Part shown: piece after piece, positions 1 to 4,420 of the stretch
Layout of the letters: every line of letters starts with the position of its first letter
Numbering within the stretch: the first letter of the stretch is position 1
Origin: Magnetospirillum sp.
GTDB lineage: Bacteria > Pseudomonadota > Alphaproteobacteria > Rhodospirillales > Magnetospirillaceae
Direction: 5' to 3'
Length of the DNA stretch: 10,000 nt
Assembly: GCA_020217035.1 (NCBI GenBank)
Contig: JAIWOG010000330.1
Span: forward strand, 1 to 10,000
Program-made: the position numbers and the translations under genes
The notes under the pieces: generated by a model
Told to the model about the DNA's origin: nothing
Seen by the model: only the letters and a program-made list of their open reading frames with translations
The model's database searches: none

Positions 1-108
1 CGTCGGATTTCTCATGCGCCGAGCGCAAGCGAAGGACGGCTAGGATATCCGCCCCATCCGGTATCGGAGAAACAAGGCGTCACCTCGCCGCAAAACTGCG
101 GCAGGACC

Positions 109-564
109 GTGTGCGCCACGCTCCGTGGGTTGTTCAGACCCAAGCGAGTTGGAAGCCCGCCAGCCGCAGAGATACGCCCTTCGCCAACCGTGAGAGCCTT
201 TGTTCAGTATAGCCACGTCCTGACGCTTGCAGTCCCGGTGCCGCGACCGCAACCAAATCTGTTCGCCCAGGAACAAGCCCAGGCCCGCGAAACCGAGCGG
301 CAGGCCGAACGGGAACAGGAGGATCAGCAGATAAAGACAGCGAAGGGACGCAAGGCAGACGCTGCCCGCGAAAAAGAGGCCATCATGGCCTATGTCAATT
401 CCCTGTCCCCGAAGGAACGGGAAGCCCTGGAACAGGGCTTCCGGGAACACCTCGTGGCAACCGTCCCGGCGATGGTTGCAAAGCGGTTTGTGGGTGGGGA
501 AACGTGGGGAAACGATCCAATCGTACGAGGCAGAGCCTTAGTGTATTTAGAAATTCTGCCCTGA
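109..564 (+). CDS. Possible C-terminal part of a plasmid-type replication initiator (partial or decayed)
   Basis: The frame is open from the left edge to a TGA at 562-564; the first start codon inside the window is GTG at 109, so the true start may lie upstream. Only the part from about base 244 looks like protein. It has a highly charged, probably helical stretch (repeated ARE, ERQ and REQE), then a segment with 'YVNSLSPKEREALEQ' and a short C-terminal tail. That layout, a charged linker followed by 'YxxxLSPxEREALE', reminds me of the C-terminal ends of replication initiators from alphaproteobacterial plasmids and integrative elements; this is pattern recall, not a search result. The first 45 in-frame residues are Pro/Arg-rich and unconvincing, which hints at a frameshift near 210-240 or a truncated gene. 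No SD is visible at 109. It could instead be another charged coiled-coil protein. Confidence 0.35.
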   Translation: MCATLRGLFRPKRVGSPPAAEIRPSPTVRAFVQYSHVLTLAVPVPRPQPNLFAQEQAQARETERQAEREQEDQQIKTAKGRKADAAREKEAIMAYVNSLSPKEREALEQGFREHLVATVPAMVAKRFVGGETWGNDPIVRGRALVYLEILP

Positions 565-596
565 TAATCCCCACACAAGAAATATAGTTTTTGGCA

Positions 597-1322
597 TCAC
601 AAAATACTACTAAGCCATTTTTTATCAGATTGATCAAATGCGGCATCAATAAATGAGTCAACTCTCCTTGGGTCTGGTGAGAATGGGCGCGCGGGAACAA
701 CATATTTCCAACTCCCTATGTCGCAGGGGTATTCGGATATTACCATTCCAATACCAAGACGAAGACACTCAATTTTTATCTCTTCAAATGCATCTATATC
801 TTTTATCCTATTAAGTGGATCGTCGTAAAAAAACAATATTCCGTAATTAGCAACTCGCGTATGAGCCAGCGCCTCATAAACACAAGAAACGTCAAATTGG
901 GTTGGGCCGTGCTTCACCTCGAATGTTACAATTTCAACACGTTTTGTCTTTGTGTGTTGGAAGCTATGGACGCAAAGTCCGGAAAAATCAGGCGTACTCC
1001 ACTTCCCGCTCAGCTTTTTGTTGTGCGTTGGCCTAAGAATGCGGCCAGTTACACCGTGTGATCCATAAATATTGCTAACCATCCAAGGCTCTGCGCATAT
1101 TTCAATATATTTATACGAATCTCTTTCACAATTTATTCCACCAGATATATTCAGCCCACCGCCCTGTAAGCGAGATATTTTATATACGCCATCAGTATTT
1201 ATTTCTGCAATTTTTGACTGAAGAACCGTTTTTGAAATCCCAAGGTTTGTTGCAACAGTTTGCTCTCGCCCACCATTTGCATCAATATATTCAATAATTT
1301 TAATTTTTTGGCTGGTTGGCAT
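597..1322 (-). CDS. HTH plus PD-(D/E)xK nuclease-like protein, AT-rich
   Basis: A 241-residue protein of no family I can name. Residues 6-41 read as a helix-turn-helix ('TVATNLGISKTVLQSKIAEI'). The central part carries a PD-(D/E)xK-like core: 'WSTPDF' with D112, a strand-like 'VEIVTFEVK' with E135 and K137, then a helix containing 'VYEALAHTR' (149-156). This is the D...ExK arrangement of restriction-endonuclease-fold proteins, so metal-dependent DNA cleavage is a reasonable inference but unproven. The gene is much richer in A+T than the rest of the window, which suggests recent transfer. It lies downstream of the AlpA-like gene on the same strand, but a hairpin at 1357-1387 separates the two, so it probably has its own promoter; TTAATT-17-GATATT just upstream is only a weak candidate. 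The ATG at 1322 has no good SD. Possible roles are a stand-alone defence nuclease or prophage cargo gene. Confidence 0.75.
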   Translation of the reverse strand: MPTSQKIKIIEYIDANGGREQTVATNLGISKTVLQSKIAEINTDGVYKISRLQGGGLNISGGINCERDSYKYIEICAEPWMVSNIYGSHGVTGRILRPTHNKKLSGKWSTPDFSGLCVHSFQHTKTKRVEIVTFEVKHGPTQFDVSCVYEALAHTRVANYGILFFYDDPLNRIKDIDAFEEIKIECLRLGIGMVISEYPCDIGSWKYVVPARPFSPDPRRVDSFIDAAFDQSDKKWLSSIL

Positions 1323-1356
1323 GGCAATATCACTCTATCTGGTCGTTTAATTAAAT

Positions 1357-1387
1357 GGGATGGCCGGTTGTGCACACCGGCCATCCC
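1357..1387 (-). terminator. Strong hairpin after the AlpA-like gene, probable terminator
   Basis: A perfect 12-bp inverted repeat, GGGATGGCCGGT (1357-1368) and ACCGGCCATCCC (1376-1387), with a 7-base loop. It begins 8 bases after the stop codon of the leftward AlpA-like gene. On the minus strand it is followed by an A/T-rich run (ATTTAATTAAAC) rather than a clean U tract, so termination is likely but not certain. It would insulate the nuclease-like gene from AlpA transcription. Confidence 0.6.
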
Positions 1388-1394
1388 CGCCCCG

Positions 1395-1619
1395 TCAAAA
1401 GGAAGGATCGTGAGAGGGTGTATCGCGTTCGGCGATACGCTCGCTCAGCTTTGCCCCCACCTCAGCCAACACCCATGCGAACCGACCCGGCGCGAGATTT
1501 ACCCGCTTGGGAAATTTCCCCGCCGCTTCCAATCGCCCGATGTGCTGGGGCGTGTACGGGATGCCGCAAACGCTCTTCAGCTCCTTTTTCGACACGAGCC
1601 GCTTTTCGTACTGAAACAT
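1395..1619 (-). CDS. AlpA-family (MerR-like HTH) small regulator
   Basis: A 74-residue protein that fits the AlpA/HTH_17 family of small winged-helix regulators, which act as transcription activators or excisionases in integrated elements. The family pattern is seen as 'LVSKKELKSVCGIPYTPQHI' (helix and turn), then 'LEAAGKFPKRV' (the G-x-FP wing) and 'FAWVLAEVGAKLSERIAERD' (the W-EV-R-R C-terminal helix). The start at 1619 is preferred over the longer frame from 1727 because the family normally begins about eight residues before this motif. GGGAGA also lies 7 bases upstream of the ATG. That SD sits in the 3' arm of a GAAA-loop hairpin (1626-1641). No integrase gene is visible nearby, so the gene may belong to an older element into which the phage inserted, or be phage cargo. 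Confidence 0.78.
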   Translation of the reverse strand: MFQYEKRLVSKKELKSVCGIPYTPQHIGRLEAAGKFPKRVNLAPGRFAWVLAEVGAKLSERIAERDTPSHDPSF

Positions 1620-1625
1620 CGGATT

Positions 1626-1641
1626 TCTCCCTTTCGGGAGA
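1626..1641 (-). promoter_or_regulatory. GAAA-tetraloop hairpin covering the AlpA-like SD
   Basis: On the minus strand the sequence reads TCTCCC-GAAA-GGGAGA, a perfect 6-bp stem closed by a GNRA loop. Its 3' arm is the purine-rich SD that precedes the ATG at 1619 by 7 bases. Folding of the stem should hide the SD and lower translation. The structure is read directly; the regulatory role is inferred. Confidence 0.45.
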
Positions 1642-1745
1642 CATGGCGATGCCTCGGCTTGAAAGTGCCGCACCGGCAGACCCATGAAGGCTACAGCCAC
1701 ACGTTTTGGATGTCCATAGGCATACATTTACCACGCTTCGGATTT

Positions 1746-1958
1746 TTACCCACGCGCCACCTGTAACCCGACGTTAGGACTTGGACCCACGGGGCAATCG
1801 GGATGAGCCGCCGCGAAGTGGGATGATGCGGGATGAAACCAAGGAAATCCGCCGTTCGCGGCCAGGGGCAGTAAGATTTCGTCGTCGTTCGCCGGGATGG
1901 GGACGGCGACGAATTGTTTTGGTCCATAGATGATAGACGACGCATGGTTTTGGACCAT
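1746..1958 (-). CDS. Weak hypothetical ORF, 70 residues
   Basis: A leftward frame with some protein character: 'SIIYGPKQFVAVPIPANDDE' near its N-terminus, followed by a Pro/Ala/His-rich tail. Codon third positions lean to G/C as in the phage genes. The frame stays open up to a GTG at 2054, but the extra residues look random. The ATG at 1958 has no SD. No family is recognised. It would be read in the same direction as the repressor and could be cotranscribed with it. Non-coding is equally possible. Confidence 0.25.
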   Translation of the reverse strand: MVQNHASSIIYGPKQFVAVPIPANDDEILLPLAANGGFPWFHPASSHFAAAHPDCPVGPSPNVGLQVARG

Positions 1959-1959
1959 G
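1916..1959. repeat. Two GTTTTGG(T/A)CCAT direct repeats, 31 bp apart
   Basis: GTTTTGGTCCAT (1916-1927) and GTTTTGGACCAT (1947-1958) differ at one base and are offset by 31 bp, about three helical turns. A more diverged copy, GTTTTGG-ATG-TCCATAG, lies at 1703-1719. Spaced repeats near a phage end would fit transposase or regulator sites, but this is only suggestive. Confidence 0.3.
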
Positions 1960-2098
1960 ACGGGCCAACGATGGGGGGCGGGATAGCGCTCACCGGGCGG
2001 CCCGGCCATTCGTGCGCGGTGCCGCCCTATATGATCTGGTGGGTAGGCAATCACGTTTCCCGAACTGTATACATCCGGCGAGGCATTCTGGGCCGATC

Positions 2099-2662
2099 CT
2101 AAGCCCGCTGTTTGCCCTGCGCGTCACCCGGCTTTGTGTGATTTGCGGTCTGCAAGGTGCGGCGCAGTTGGGTGATCGCATATTTGAGCGCTGCCGTCTG
2201 ATCGCTGTTGGTCGTGAAGTCCGGCGATGACAAGTCACCCGCGATTTCGGCGGCGTTCGCGCCGATCTGGGCCAAGGACGCGGTGATTCCGCATTCCTGA
2301 TACACCGCTGCCACCTGTTCCAGCACACGGCCATAGAGGCCGGTATCGACGGCGGGTGAGGCTTCGGCAACCGGGGCGGCGGAAGCCGCGTCGGCGAGGC
2401 GCATTTGGCCCTTCCCGCTCGCCAACCAATCCAAGCTCACAGCCTTGGCCGCCGCTATCCGGGCCAGAACGCCAAAGGGGGCTGCGTTCTGGCCCTTGAT
2501 GTACCGCGCAAGCTGATCTGGCGATATGTCCGCCGTATCTGCGGCCTCTTTTTTGGTGCGATACAGCATAACTATCGCCTCAAGTCGTCGTCCGACTTCG
2601 GCGGGGGAAGTCGGATGATTGCATCCGAGTTGCTTCTCATCATCCGAGTTATACGAACCCAT
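2099..2662 (-). CDS. Mu-like phage repressor (CI/c-type, HTH)
   Basis: A 187-residue protein. Residues 23-85 form an XRE/CI-type DNA-binding domain: 'VGRRLEAIVMLYRTKKEAAD', then 'ISPDQLARYIKG' (recognition helix region) and 'SLDWLASGKG', a common end of such domains in phage repressors. An Ala-rich linker and a helical C-terminal half follow, probably for oligomerisation; there is no visible LexA-type Ser/Lys peptidase signature. Its place and direction, leftward and divergent from a Ner-like gene at the left end, match the c repressor of Mu-type phages, which holds the lysogen by blocking the early promoter. The start at 2662 is chosen because GGGGA lies 7 bases upstream; ATGs at 2701 and 2695 are also in frame. 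Four of five operator-like 10-mers lie within its first 25 codons, suggesting autoregulation. Confidence 0.85.
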   Translation of the reverse strand: MGSYNSDDEKQLGCNHPTSPAEVGRRLEAIVMLYRTKKEAADTADISPDQLARYIKGQNAAPFGVLARIAAAKAVSLDWLASGKGQMRLADAASAAPVAEASPAVDTGLYGRVLEQVAAVYQECGITASLAQIGANAAEIAGDLSSPDFTTNSDQTAALKYAITQLRRTLQTANHTKPGDAQGKQRA

Positions 2663-2721
2663 TGATTTTCCCCGATAAATCGCAGTGCGACACATATGCA
2701 TAGCTAGCGCTAAGTCGGATG
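2589..2721. promoter_or_regulatory. Operator-like cluster: five copies of AA(C/G)TCGGA(T/C)G
   Basis: The copies are AAGTCGGACG (minus, 2589-2598), AAGTCGGATG (plus, 2608-2617), AACTCGGATG (minus, 2622-2631), AACTCGGATG (minus, 2641-2650) and AAGTCGGATG (plus, 2712-2721). The first two form an inverted repeat with 8-bp perfect arms; the second and third form another (7-bp arms, 4-base spacer). The last copy ends 12 bases before the -35 of the rightward promoter. Clustered sites between repressor and ner are how Mu-type repressors work, so these are the best operator candidates. Confidence 0.6.
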
Positions 2722-2723
2722 CC

Positions 2724-2756
2724 GCAAATCTTCTTGATACACAGCAAATCTGCGGC
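2724..2756. repeat. Direct and inverted repeats around the early promoter
   Basis: GCAAATCT occurs at 2724-2731 and 2744-2751, offset by exactly 20 bp, and flanks the -35 hexamer. GCCGCA (2721-2726) and TGCGGC (2751-2756) form an inverted repeat around the same element. Either arrangement could bind a dimeric regulator such as the Ner-like protein. Confidence 0.4.
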
Positions 2757-2762
2757 TATAAC
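2734..2762 (+). promoter_or_regulatory. Candidate early promoter (TTGATA-17-TATAAC)
   Basis: TTGATA at 2734-2739 and TATAAC at 2757-2762 are 17 bp apart, each matching the sigma70 consensus at 5 of 6 positions. Transcription should begin near 2769-2770, at the ATG of the Ner-like gene. The position matches the early promoter of Mu-like phages, downstream of operator-like sites. Confidence 0.65.
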
Positions 2763-2769
2763 CATGGAC

Positions 2770-3093
2770 ATGACGATAGATACCTCAACCTTAGACATTC
2801 CAAAAAATCCCGCCGAAAGGCGGGGATGGGTTACCTGGCAGTTGCGCAATCGCGGGTGTTCTCTTACCCGGATCGCGCTGGAAGAGGGTGTTTCGGTCCA
2901 AGCGGTCAGTAACGCCCTGCTGGTGCCGTCGTCGCACCTGCAAAGCGTGATTGCCGGAAAGCTGGGCCTGACGCCTCAACAACTGTTTCCCGAGTTCCAC
3001 GATGCCGCCGGACGGCGGTTGGGAAAAACCCGAGAGCCACAGCGTACCACGCGTGGCTCTGCCCGCAATGTTCAAGAGGAACAGGCGGCATGA
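2770..3093 (+). CDS. ner: Ner-like early regulator
   Basis: A 107-residue protein from this start. Residues of about 16-76 match the Ner/Nlp (SfsB-like) DNA-binding family: 'RGWVTWQLRNRGCSLTRIAL', 'GVSVQAVSNAL' (recognition helix), 'IAGKLGLTPQQLFPEF' ending in the family's 'xxIWP/LFP' motif. In Mu, Ner turns down both early and repressor transcription during lytic growth. The tail after residue 80 is basic and probably unstructured. Two ATGs, 2764 and 2770, lie at the predicted transcription start; 2770 is chosen because the mRNA would start there, with no room for an SD, so it may be translated leaderless. The frame from 2719 adds residues unlike the family. The stop overlaps the next gene's ATG (ATGA at 3090-3093). 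Confidence 0.82.
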   Translation: MTIDTSTLDIPKNPAERRGWVTWQLRNRGCSLTRIALEEGVSVQAVSNALLVPSSHLQSVIAGKLGLTPQQLFPEFHDAAGRRLGKTREPQRTTRGSARNVQEEQAA

Positions 3094-3557
3094 GCAGTGG
3101 CTGGAAATCCCAATACATGGCCTTGATCGGCCTGCTGGCGCGGCGGCGGAAAGAGCTGCGCATCAGCCAGATCGATCTGGCGAAGCAACTGAAGGCCGGG
3201 CGCCGGACTTTCCAGCGTTGGGAAGACGGTCGGGTCGAGCCGCCGGCCAAGCGCTTGTTCCAATGGGCGGCGGCGTTGGGCGTGACGATTGCGCCAGATG
3301 TGGCGCAATCATCCGCCGATGAATTGACGGCTGAGGCCATCAATCATATCCGCGCACACGTCCTGGGGATCAGCGCTACCAAAATCCGTAAGGCGCAGAC
3401 GCAGGCCATCCAGCGGCACCGCGACGACTGCCGAATTCTGTCGCTCAGGATGCGGCATCGTCTTGGTCAATCTCGGCCAGCGCTTGCAGATGATACCGCA
3501 GATCAAGCAGCGCTTGCCCGTAATGACCGGCTCTTTCCTCAGGAAGGAGATCGTTGA
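3090..3557 (+). CDS. XRE-type HTH protein, second early gene
   Basis: A 155-residue protein. Residues 11-70 form an XRE/Cro-type domain: 'LIGLLARRRKELRISQIDLA', 'LKAGRRTFQRWEDGRVEPPA', 'LFQWAAALGVTI'. It probably binds DNA as a second early regulator. Its start overlaps the stop of the Ner-like gene by ATGA, so translation is likely coupled. The last third (after about residue 118) is Arg/Gln-rich and less protein-like, and it overlaps the convergent gene at 3445-3687 by 113 bases. Either the two genes overlap tail to tail, or this one originally ended earlier and now runs into foreign sequence. The N-terminal domain is well supported; the C-terminus is uncertain. Confidence 0.78.
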   Translation: MSSGWKSQYMALIGLLARRRKELRISQIDLAKQLKAGRRTFQRWEDGRVEPPAKRLFQWAAALGVTIAPDVAQSSADELTAEAINHIRAHVLGISATKIRKAQTQAIQRHRDDCRILSLRMRHRLGQSRPALADDTADQAALARNDRLFPQEGDR

Positions 3558-3687
3558 TCGTGTCCCCCAATGACTCGGCAATCGCATCGGCGTGCCCGCG
3601 CAAAATGACGTTTAGTGCCAATGATTGGGCTCTGAACGCTTCTTCCAGCGCCCGTACCCGCGCTTCGAGTTCTTGGACTGATGCCAT
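3445..3687 (-). CDS. Small coiled-coil-like protein, antisense in the early region
   Basis: An 80-residue leftward ORF with good coding character. It starts 'MASVQELEARVRALEEAFRA' (heptad-like, probably coiled coil), continues 'LNVILRGHADAIAESLGDTI' and ends in an acidic tail 'ALAEIDQDDAAS'. No family is recognised. The start at 3687 is chosen because AGGGAAA lies 6 bases upstream and the coiled coil begins at once; the longer frame to 3786 adds unconvincing residues. It runs against all neighbouring early genes and overlaps the end of the XRE gene tail to tail. Its SD lies in one arm of a long inverted repeat (3692-3736). It may be expressed in the lysogen; early transcription from the other strand would read through it as antisense. 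Confidence 0.6.
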   Translation of the reverse strand: MASVQELEARVRALEEAFRAQSLALNVILRGHADAIAESLGDTINDLLPEERAGHYGQALLDLRYHLQALAEIDQDDAAS

Positions 3688-3691
3688 TTCC

Positions 3692-3736
3692 GTTTTCCCT
3701 ATCCATGGTTGTGCCATGCCTAGGATAGGGGAAAAC
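3692..3736. repeat. Long inverted repeat over the SD of the small leftward gene
   Basis: GTTTTCCCTATCC (3692-3704) and GGATAGGGGAAAAC (3723-3736) pair over 13 bp with one bulged G. Inside, CATGG (3704-3708) and CCATG (3714-3718) can form an alternative small hairpin. On the minus strand the arm nearest the gene holds its purine-rich SD, so folding could hide it. As DNA it could also be an operator. Confidence 0.5.
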
Positions 3737-3739
3737 CGG

Positions 3740-3778
3740 CCGGCGGTCACTTGTTGGCCCCATCCGACCGCCGGTCGG
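3740..3778 (+). repeat. Two overlapping, mutually exclusive inverted repeats
   Basis: CCGGCGGTC (3740-3748) is perfectly complementary to GACCGCCGG (3766-3774). CCGACCG (3764-3770) also pairs with CGGTCGG (3772-3778) around one base. The two pairings use the same bases and cannot form together; the second is too tight to fold as an RNA hairpin without opening its inner pairs, so it may be a DNA site. Confidence 0.4.
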
Positions 3779-3825
3779 CCCTCCATCCCCCGCGCCGTGG
3801 GTTATCGGCGTGTCTCCCAAACTTT

Positions 3826-3870
3826 GGCCGGGTGCGGCAGCGCGCAAAACGTCGCGCCCGGCCTCTTTTT
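3826..3870 (+). terminator. Rho-independent-type terminator inside the early region
   Basis: GGCCGGGTGCG (3826-3836) pairs with CGCGCCCGGCC (3853-3863) over 11 bp with one G-U, followed directly by TCTTTTT (3864-3870). This is a good intrinsic terminator on the plus strand. It lies upstream of the transposase gene set, so early transcripts must read through it, escape it by antitermination, or the downstream genes need their own promoter; I see no convincing one between 3871 and 3920. Confidence 0.65.
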
Positions 3871-3931
3871 GGAGGCGATACCCCAATGCGGGCCTACGCC
3901 CGCTGGCAACGACAACGATCAGGAGGCAGGA

Positions 3932-4420
3932 ATGACCAGAGCCCAAAGTGGCCGGCACGCCGATCCCCGACAATTCGATTTCATGGCCCTGCTGGAAGGG
4001 GCCGTCGATTTGCCCGAAATGCCCGCGCCAAAGCATGATGCGGGCGGGCTGGACATGGATCAAGACCTGCGGCGTTTGTTGAACAAGGCGATTGAGGCAG
4101 GGCCGTTCGCCAACCGCGAGCAGTTGGCGGAGGCGGTCAGCTTCCACGCCGGGCGGCGGGTCAGCAAGGCGATGATCGACAGTTGGACCGGCGCCAGCCG
4201 CCCACACGCCTTTCCCGCCCATCTGGTGCCGGCGTTCTGCGCGGCCCTGGGCAATTCCATCTTGTTGCAAGGGCTGGCGGAAGCCGCCGGATGCGGGGTG
4301 ACGGAAAGCGCCGACCTGATCCGGTCGCGGCTGGACCGGCTGTCTCTGTTCATCCGCTTCGCCCGCGCAGAACAGCGCCGGTTGGTGGCCAGCGCCCCAT
4401 TGTTCCGGGGGCAGCCATGA
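3932..4420 (+). CDS. HTH-like early protein upstream of the transposase
   Basis: A 162-residue protein. AGGAGG lies 5 bases before the ATG at 3932, one of the best ribosome binding sites in the window. The first 40 residues are variable. The core 'MDQDLRRLLNKAIE', 'NREQLAEAVSFHAGRRVSKA', 'MIDSWTGASRPHAFPAHLVP' and 'AALGNSILLQGLAEAAGCGV' resembles a family of small proteins I associate with the early region of B3/D3112-like transposable phages. These look like degenerate helix-turn-helix proteins that sample DNA ('RRVSKAMIDSWT' as a recognition-like helix). The function is unknown. The stop overlaps the transposase start (ATGA at 4417-4420), so the two are probably translated together. Confidence 0.8.
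   Translation: MTRAQSGRHADPRQFDFMALLEGAVDLPEMPAPKHDAGGLDMDQDLRRLLNKAIEAGPFANREQLAEAVSFHAGRRVSKAMIDSWTGASRPHAFPAHLVPAFCAALGNSILLQGLAEAAGCGVTESADLIRSRLDRLSLFIRFARAEQRRLVASAPLFRGQP

Larger units (their letters stand above)
1642..2098. other. Gene-poor stretch, possibly containing the phage left end
   Basis: No convincing gene is present between the AlpA-like gene and the repressor stop. It contains one weak leftward ORF and three similar motifs beginning GTTTTGG at 1703, 1916 and 1947, followed by TCCATAG, TCCATAG and ACCATGA (after a 3-base insertion in the first). It also has an 8-bp palindrome TGTATACA at 2066-2073. In Mu the repressor gene ends a few hundred bases inside the left end, so the phage terminus and its transposase-binding sites would be expected here. 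I could not pick out a terminal TG/CA boundary or a target-site duplication. Confidence 0.35.

Noticed and set aside
40..450. A minus-strand frame with a hydrophobic Leu/Phe-rich stretch that looks like a membrane protein
   Set aside because: The hydrophobic stretch is the complement of Glu/Arg/Gln/Lys codons in the charged segment of the plus-strand ORF.
1990..2370. A 126-codon minus-strand frame overlapping the repressor gene
   Set aside because: It is in a different frame of the same strand as the repressor, with a Ser/Arg/Pro-rich random-looking product.
2696..2712. Palindromes CATATG, ATGCAT and TAGCGCTA upstream of the repressor
   Set aside because: They are short, not repeated, and do not match the clustered 10-mer; probably chance.
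2719..2769. N-terminal extension of the Ner-like gene to ATG 2719
   Set aside because: It would start upstream of the -35 element, has no SD, and adds residues unlike the family.
3886..4038. A short plus-strand ORF after the terminator with GGAGG upstream, a possible leader peptide
   Set aside because: The spacing to the ATG is long, the product is Arg/Pro-rich out-of-frame sequence, and it overlaps the well-supported gene at 3932.
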